Below are positions 23,501 to 32,500 of a stretch of DNA of 64,000 bases, piece after piece. Made by a program: the position numbers and the translations under genes. Within the stretch, counting starts at the first letter, position 1. Each line of letters begins with the position of its first letter. The notes under the pieces are model-generated. The model worked only from the letters and a program-made list of their open reading frames with translations, was not told the origin of the DNA and did not search any database. This DNA is from Caprella mutica. Its lineage: Eukaryota > Arthropoda > Malacostraca > Amphipoda > Caprellidae. The DNA lies in assembly GCA_947561585.1 (NCBI GenBank), contig CANNZV010001114.1:1-64000 (forward strand), read 5' to 3'.

Positions 23501-26500
23501 CTGACTGCTTTCATTGATATTTAGTTCACGTCATGTCGTCGGGATTACATTTCAAGAAATCCACATCATGTGTTTTTCGTTCTTTTAATTGATTCAGATC
23601 AGCAGATGAGTAGGAGCATACATCATTTTACAAATAACCCCACAAGAAAAAATTGCAACAAGTTACATCTGAGATCCTCGGAGACAATTCAATTGCATGA
23701 CCCTTGGAAATGTCTTGGATGTTTGAAAACTTCTCTCAGTCGTTCTTTAACAGCAAGTGTACTGAGCACCATCCCGTATCCACCATATTAGATTCAGAGC
23801 AGCTCCATAAATATATCGTAGTTACGGAAATATTCGCTGATTCAACATAAGGGTTCTTAAAATTTTGCTAATTTTCGGGGATAAAACTTCTTTTGATAAA
23901 TCTGGTTTGAAATAAGCTCGCGCAAGAGATTTTTAACCACCCTATACTTATGATCACTCTGTAGAAAAACTATTAGGAATAGGAAAACAAACTAAAAATG
24001 TGTTTATAGCTGACATAAATCTGCATTAGCCAAAGGAACCCACACGAAAATACGAAAGTTCTTGTTAAAGTTATGACGATTTTAATTTCGTACCAAGCTC
24101 CGTACAGAGTGAAAAGCTCCGCCCAGGTCCCATACAATATACCTAAGAATATTTGTTTCTATCTTTGATTGTTAATTCTATTTTAAATAGAAAATTAATC
24201 TTTGGCGTTTACCAAAGAATATGAAAATATCAAATAAAGGTTTTTAATTTGTTAGTTTTAGTTTTTAGTTTAGTGAGGACTTGTGCGCCCGCACCAGCGT
24301 CTAGGTTAGTGAGCAAACTTTTGAGAGTTAAGTTACTAGGGTATAGGGCTAATAAGTTAAGTAAATTTGTGACCCACTTTTATCTTTTTTTAAATTAAGA
24401 TATCAAAAATGACCCGGTCAATTGAAAAGGTTTGGCACCCCTGACTTACGATATCCATGTAGAAAAACTATAAAGAATATAAAAACAAACGAAAAATGTG
24501 GTAATAGCAGATAAAAATCTGTATTAGCTAAAGGAAACCACACGAAGATACGATGATTTCTGTTAAAGTTAAGGCAATTTTAATTTCGTACCCGCTTTTT
24601 TTGACTCTTACTGTACAGTATATTACATTATTCGAACCTGACTTTTGAAGACTGATCAATAAGGACATCAAATCCTTGACATCTTTGAAGGTGATGAGGC
24701 TACTGGTTCTTCCAGCACAATCTCTTAATGCCAGATAAAAATTCTTCTTTTCATTGCTGTAGTAGAGACACTTACCATGCACTAAATCGAAACCCTCAGA
24801 ACATGGATTAGGAAAATGTTGTGACTCAATTGGAGGTGATTCTGAAAGGTAGGATAGTATTAAATTTTACTGAGGATTTATTTTACGAGTATTTTAATAT
24901 TTTAATTGGAATTTATGATACCTGAATGTATCATAGATACCAATTAAAATAACGAGTTCAATTGTATATAATTTTCAATCTGATCGAAAATATGAAACTG
25001 GTCAATAACTCGATCGGAACTTAACCCAGTTCCTCTTGTCACAGTAATAAAGAGTTAACAAATATTGTCAAAGTAATAAAGAGTAAGAGTCAACTCTTTA
25101 TTATACTGCAACAAGAGAAACATGGGTAAGTTCCATGTTATCGGCTGTTCCACATAATCGACCGTATAAGAGAATGATATAAATATTAACTCGTTATTTT
25201 AATGGGTATGTTATCATAAATACCAATAAAAAATATATGTTAAATAATAATTATTATATATCTTTTTCTTCTATGATCGAAAATATGGAGCTGGTCTATA
25301 ACTCTGAACTTACCCTATTGAAACATATTCACAAGTGTGAGTTCAAAAGCATTTTTATAAAGAGTTGTTACAATTTGTATTGTTCAAAATATCGGAAGGC
25401 TTCAGTCTAAAATCATTTTGATAAAGATACTAAAATATCCTAATTATAAATTATTCAAGAGGACTATACTATCAGTACGGTTCTAGGACTTTTGCCTGGC
25501 GGATTGTTGCCCGGCGGAATTTTCCCAGTGGATTATATATTTCTAGGTTTAAATTAGTAAATTGTAAATTATAGTATAAAATGTGAGATCCAACTTACAT
25601 AAATATAAAACGTTTTAATTTAACTTTAACACATTTAACATTAGTTTTATTTAACTAATATTAAATAGCCACGTAAATTACAATAAAATTAATTTTGAAT
25701 TTACTTAACTTAATTACTGAACATCTTTTAATTTAACTGTTATACATATATTCTAACATTCTTGTAGAATTCACCTATCACCGTAATTAAAAAAAGTAAG
25801 GTTAACCTAACTAACAATAATTATACATTTTGATAATTTAAGAAGCAAACTATATAATCGTTAGATTCGTTACTATTTAACAGTTATTATGAAAGGTATT
25901 ATAAGACTTGAAAAAGTAGGATGAAGATTCATTCATTGTAATCAGTTGGTTCCTGAAGTTTGCTCTATTACAGAGCTATTGTCTTATCCCTTTCACAATG
26001 GCGTCGATAATATTAGGTTCACGTGGAAAAGATATTATTATTTGAAAAAAATCCTATTAATACTCAATGTAAGATTGAAAACTATGAAATTGTTAATGAA
26101 ATAACTGAACATATTAGTGAACATATAGTAATATCTCGTAACGAAGTACTGTACAGGTGAAGAAAGCTGTAAGTGAATTGCACACAACAGTTAAGATTAT
26201 TAAACCATAGTATTTTAAAAATAGCGAACTATATAGTATTATTTTAAACTAAACTACTGTCAAAATATATAGGCTAACAGTCAAATTTAAAAGATGTTCT
26301 GTAATTATTTTAAGTAAAATCAAATTCCTTATATTTTTAATTTCATGTCTATTTTACATTGGTTAAGTAAAACTTGTTATAGTACAATATGTTAAAGTTA
26401 AATTAAAACGTTTTATATTTATGTAAGTTTTGGATCTCACATTTTATACTTATAATTTACAATTTACCAATTTAAACCGAGAAATATATAATCCACGGGG

Positions 26501-29500
26501 AAAATTCCGCCGGGCAAAAATCTGCCTGGCAAAACTCTGCCGGGCAACATTCCACCGGGCAAAATTCCGCCAGACAAAATTCCTGTCACCTAACAGTACT
26601 CTGAAAGTGACAAAGGTTTCGATCCAATCTGACCCTCAGAAATTTCTGATTGTCCTGTCATGACCTGTGTTAACACCCACTTTCCGAGTACTGAGAGTGT
26701 TCAAGTACCGCTACGTTACATCAGAAACATTCTATACAGTGCAATGTCATCTAGCGTGCAGAATGATCATGCAGGGTGGGCGCTAGAAAGTATTCATTTT
26801 AAAATTGTCATAACTATTCTAGCATACGAGATAGGAAACATAAACATAAATCATTTGGAAGAAAAATAAGTGGAATTTTATATAATATATATATATAATT
26901 TTATGTAATTACCAGTAATTTTTCAGACTGTTCGCCATCAGCAGTAATGCACTACTTAATACAAGATTATTTTAATGACTTTACGGTGCATTTCACTGTT
27001 GTTCAAAAGGCTTTATAAATAGAAAATGTAACTTTTTTAATTGTAAAAAGTTACAGTTTTTTACTTTTTATGTACTCTCTCAATTTCTTACCCAGTATTA
27101 CTAAGCCAACTAGGTTTCCTGATGGTGCCCGGAGAGGTTGTCCCTCCCTATTGGACCATGTGTGGTATAATTGGCGCTCTGTTTGTAGTTCTGGTATTAT
27201 CCTATATAATATGACTGATCATCTGCCAACATTTTTCATAATGAGAGATTTGCCCATTTCTGATGTTAAGTTGGTGAAATTAATATTTAGGGATCATTCT
27301 GAATATAATATTTGTAATTTTGGAGCTAGGTGTGATAGGTTTGACTGGAAATTTAACCCTGATGTTGATGTAAATAATAATATAGGATATTTCTATGGAT
27401 CTTTGAATGAACTTTATAGTGAATGCTTCCCTTTAAAAATTAATTATGTATCCCCTAATAGGCTTAGGAAACCATGGTTGACCTCATCGATTTTGAAATC
27501 AATTAAAGTGAAATGTATTTACTTTAAGCAATTTAAACGTAATGAATTATCTGCAACATTTTATAAGCGATACAGAAATTTACTAACTTAAACTATAAGA
27601 AATGCTAAACGTCAGTATCAAAGTGACTGTTTTATTCGTTGTAGGGATGACATTAAGGGTACGTGGAAACTTATAAATAACTTGATTCTCAATAAGAAAC
27701 GACCGAGTTCTATTTCAGTTATGAATGTGGGCGGATCTGAGACTGCTGACCCAAAGGTTATTGCGCAAGGTTTCAATGATTATTTCAGTAGTGTAGCTAG
27801 TTTTCTTGACTCAACTATCCCCCCTCCTTTATCAGATCCTATTTGTAATATTAATGTAAATTTAGCTAGTTCACTATTTTTGACTCCTGTTACACCTTCT
27901 GAGATCATAAAAATAGTTAATTCACTAAAGAATTCATCTTATGGTCTTTATTGTATCCCTTCTAAGATGTTTAAATCTGCAATTCACATATTATGTCAAC
28001 CTTTGTCTCTTTTAATTAATCAATCTTTTTCTTCTGGTGTATTTCCTGACATTTTAAAGAAGGCAGTTGTAGTTCCAATTCATAAGTCTGGCTCTGTATC
28101 AGAATTGGCTAACTATAGACCCATTTCAACTTTGCCACTATTGAGTAAGATTTTTGAGAGGTCTGTTTATGATAGACTAAATAACTTTTTAGATAAGCAT
28201 AATGTTCTATCTAATATGCAATTTGGATTCAGGGGTGGCAAATCGAATGCTCTCATTCGATTTGTTGAAAATGTTTATGAAAATTGGAACAAGAAGAACC
28301 ATGCTATTGGAGTGTCGGTTGATTTGAGTAAAGCGTTTGATACTGTCAACCACCGTATACTGCTGGAAAAATTGTTCAAATATGGAATCAGAGGATGATA
28401 ACCCCTTACATGGTTTAAGAGCTATCTTGGTAATAGAACACAGTGCGTTAGAATTGATGGTGTACTATCCGGTGAGGCTATCATGAATATTGGTGTCCCT
28501 CAAGGTAGTATTCTTGGGCCTGTTCTCTTCTTGCTTTACAGAAATGATATGCATAATACAAGCACAGCCCATTTTACCTTATTTGCCGATGATACCACCA
28601 TAACGTGCACAGAATCCAATTACGTTAAACTTGTGGAGAAAACTAATTTGGTACTTTCTAAGTTGCACGACTGGACGATCAACAATCGTTTATCATTTAA
28701 CACTGATAAGACAAGAGCTGTACTTTTCTCTAATCGTATTTCTGATGTAACAACTCCTTCATTGTTAAATGTTAATTGTTCCCCTGTATTTTTTGTTAGC
28801 TCTGTCAAGTTTTTAGGCGTGAATGTAGATTATAGGTTGAACTTCTCAGCTCATGTAAATTATATATGTTCAAAACTTGCAAAAACCACAGGTTTACTTT
28901 ATAGGGTTTCTAAAACTGTACCAGATTTTGTATTGATTAACATGTACTATAGTTTAATTTATCCATATCTTATCTATTGTGTCCTCATCAGGGGAGATAC
29001 TGCAAATATACATTTACATCCATTGATTATATTACAAAAGAAAAATATTAGAATTATAACTTTGTCCGACTATATGGCCCATACCTCTCCTCTTTTTTTT
29101 CGAACTAAAATTCTAGCATTTGATGATATCTATAAATATGTTTTAGGGACTTATATGTTTAAGCAGTATCTGACCGGTTCTATAAGTTATCCACATCACA
29201 ATTATAATACTAGAAATCTTTTTAATGCAACTCCTACCTTTCAAAGACTCACTATCTGTCAGAGATCATTGTCGCATTGTGGACCAAGACTCTGGAACTC
29301 CATACCCTTGTCAATTAGAAACTCCACTTCTATTAATACCCTTAAAAGAAGCTATAAGATTCATTTGATTAATTCTTATCAGAATGATAATTGACCTATA
29401 CCCCTGAATTGGAAGCTGAATTTTTTGCTTAGGCTATACAGATGTTTTGTTTTAATTTTCTTTTATTAAATTTTGCCTAACAAGGAACTCCTCCTTCATA

Positions 29501-32500
29501 TAGGCTTGATTTTATATTCATCTTGTACCATGCTTATTTCTGTTATATTTATTCAGTTGTTTTAGATGTTATATTTTTTTCAATAAAGATTATCATTATT
29601 ATCATTATCACATTATCATTATCATAAAGCCGTAATCAACAGTGAAATGCTCGGTAAAGTCATGGATAATTATGTGTCTCGTATTGAGAAGTGTATTACT
29701 GCTGATGTACAAATTTAATTTCATTCGAATTATTTTTATTTTTATTTCCTATCTCATAGGTAAATTTATAGTATAGTTATGTCAGTTTTTTAACGTATAG
29801 TTTATTTAACACCCAAACTGTGCATTCTTCTAAATTTCAAATTGTCAAATCAGGGTGACCAATAAAAAACTGGTCGAAAGTAAATGCTTATTAGCTCAAA
29901 AAGAAATTGATGTAGAAAGATAAAACAAAAATCACATAAAAGAGTTTTTTCTTAAGTTTTATTTGGTATAACAGATATTGAAAAATATCGATTAAAAGAT
30001 ACTGATTTCGTAATTAATCATAATGGATATTTTGTCTACACATTTTATTCAACCCTCATGAATCATAATGCAACTAACTATTGAATAGCGTGTTTTCATT
30101 TCTAAACGTTATCATTTAAGAGGTTTTCCAACCAAAGTTAAGAGAAAAAATGCCATTCAATACAAAAAGGATATAAACATTAAAATGGTTAATAATTTGT
30201 TCAATAAATGGACAAGAAATGAAGTGTTTGAGAAACTATTGCACTCGGCGAAAGTGACAGTTCGGTGCGGTTTGAGTTCACATAGGACCATAGGCTATGG
30301 TCCATAGTTTTTGTAAAGATGTAGAGACTGAAAATGTTTGTTATGTAAACACCAACAACTACAGTGAAATGTTAAATACTGTAATGACTGACGACAATCA
30401 TCTTGACGTTTGGTTCCATTAGATTAGGACACAGCAACTACATACACATTCTTGTCTGCACTAGACTGGTTGAAAAATCACTTCGAGGACAAAATTGTTT
30501 CGCACCGAACCGTGTTCTCTGTCCAACTATATACGTCTCTTGACTTTTCACTTTTGGATTTTATCTCTGATTGAAGACTTGAAGCAAGTAATACGTGAAG
30601 TAACCAAAATGTATTAGTTACAGCAATCGCTAATTTTGAAAAGAAAAAAGGATTAGTCTCTGTATTGAGCACAACGGTAGCCATTTCAAGCACTCTTCAT
30701 ATGCTGAATAAAACTTGAGATTGAACTCTTCTATGTGATTTTGTTTCATCTTTCTACACCAATTACTTTTTAAGTTATAAGCATATTACTTTCGAGAAAT
30801 TTTTTATTGGTCACCCAGACCCTGTATATATTATAAATATTTAATACAAATCCAAAGACACTCACCACCATCCAAACCATGGACTAAAGTACTAGTTTGC
30901 CAATCACCACCATCCAAAACATGGACCAAAGTACTAGCGTTTCCTTTATCAGTGTGACAGGTGTATGTGCCTGACAGAGATTTTACTATCTGTCTAACAA
31001 CAAGAGAATCAAAGCTGTTGATTCTACTTGCGTGTAATTTCACATTGCTTGGTGGCACAAAATCAGGAGCCATCATTATCTGCAGAAAGCCGTCATATCC
31101 TGCGCGAGTCCACGAAATTGGAGTCCTATATTCCTAGGTGGGAACAAATATTGTTAATACAATAATAACTGGGAAATGGCTCAGTATTCGGTATATTCAG
31201 AATGGGTGTAGGTCAATTGATTCCCGGTCAAAAGATCCCCGGTCATTTGAATCTTTGTCATTTGACCCCCATACCATTTGATTGCCAGTCATAATTTCCG
31301 TTTATACAACTATGATAATCATAAAATATTGGTGTACAGTATATTCTAAATGAATAACATGTAATAGAAATAAAGGTTTTTAATGAAAATAAGTATTACT
31401 GGTACAAACAGCTAACAAGAAATTGAATCTTTTATATTCAAATGTAAGAAACTATAAATGTTTTCAAATTTACATTCCGGTAATAAAATATATTAAATGG
31501 TACAATCAAATGTACCTACAGGTATAACTTGCAAAATATGGCAAGTCAAATAAATCAGGAGCATGTCTTGTAAATATTTCTTCTGGTAAAGAAACTAATA
31601 ATTGAGGAGAAATTTTTGACTATTTTATCAGTAGTTTTCAATTAAACTGTTTTTCCATAGCTGTAACAAACTCAACAGCTGGTTAATATCTCCTATCACC
31701 TTCAAGATGTTTTCTAACAAATTAACAAATTATTTGTACATAGAAAACAATATATTTTATTTGCGGTAATCAATTAAATAAATAGTAGTTGTTACTAGTT
31801 TCAGAAGTTTTATTAATCATTTAAATAATAGATGTCAATACTACAGGGGTATCCCAGAAAAAAGTGTGCCCAAATTTAAATTAGTATATTTCAACAACTA
31901 TTTAAGGTACAGTTTTTTTTCAGTATCATTTTGTTTATTGAACTCTTCTGCATCTACAGTTTTATTTTCATAAATTTTTATTCATTTTTGTAAATATTAT
32001 AACGATCTTAAAAATGGGTGGTGAAAATGGCTTTGTGCGAAGGGTCAGGAAACGGACAATGCGGTAAGTTCAAGCATAAAAATATCTTTATTAGACAACA
32101 GCCCCACACTAAAACTGCTTTATTTCCATGTTTCAACAGCATTCAAAAACTATTCCTTTTATAAAATACTAGTGGGTACCCGTGCAAAATGCACGGTAAC
32201 GTGCATGTATTACTATATTTTCTTTAATTTTTAAGAACATTACTTATTATGTTTGTTCATACACATTAAATATCTTCTTTTTCATTACATTTCATAAGAA
32301 TTAGGTACCAGTAAAGAGTAACTTTCCTTCCCGTGACGCCATCAATTTGTGTAGAATGCTTTCGTATAGATCATAAATCATTTGCTATATAAGATAGCTG
32401 TATAAATACCTACAAATTACAAACATTATTCAACTGAGAAACTAAAACAATTAGCCCCATGGATCAATTCGTTTTATCTCAAAAAGTACTTCGAATTTCG

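Larger units (their letters stand above)
21236..24615. mobile_element. Mariner-like element with long TIRs, multiply invaded
   Basis: Inverted ends of ~240 bases share GAGTCAAAAAAACGGGTACG near 21248, its inverse near 24600, and TAGTTTTTCTACA with GCTCTTGC words inward. The inner body carries remnants of a mariner-type transposase. It has been invaded by foldback A (21808-22979) and by a hAT element (23166-24443). Its right edge is only about 20 bases from a splice donor of the Ig-lectin gene. Confidence 0.6.
26760..29835. mobile_element. Palindromic TIR element split by a LINE
   Basis: The segments 26760-27020 and 29626-29835 are inverted copies. For example, CATCAGCAGTAATGCACT at 26937 pairs with its inverse near 29700, and GCATTTCACTGTTG pairs with 29640. 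The LINE occupies the centre. Without the LINE the element would be about 500 bases, a typical foldback-like MITE. Confidence 0.6.

Noticed and set aside
24528..24782. 84-codon minus-strand frame taken as a complete small protein
   Set aside because: Its start lies inside lectin exon 4, and its last 27 or so residues read through the donor into a transposon end; only the first part is exon.
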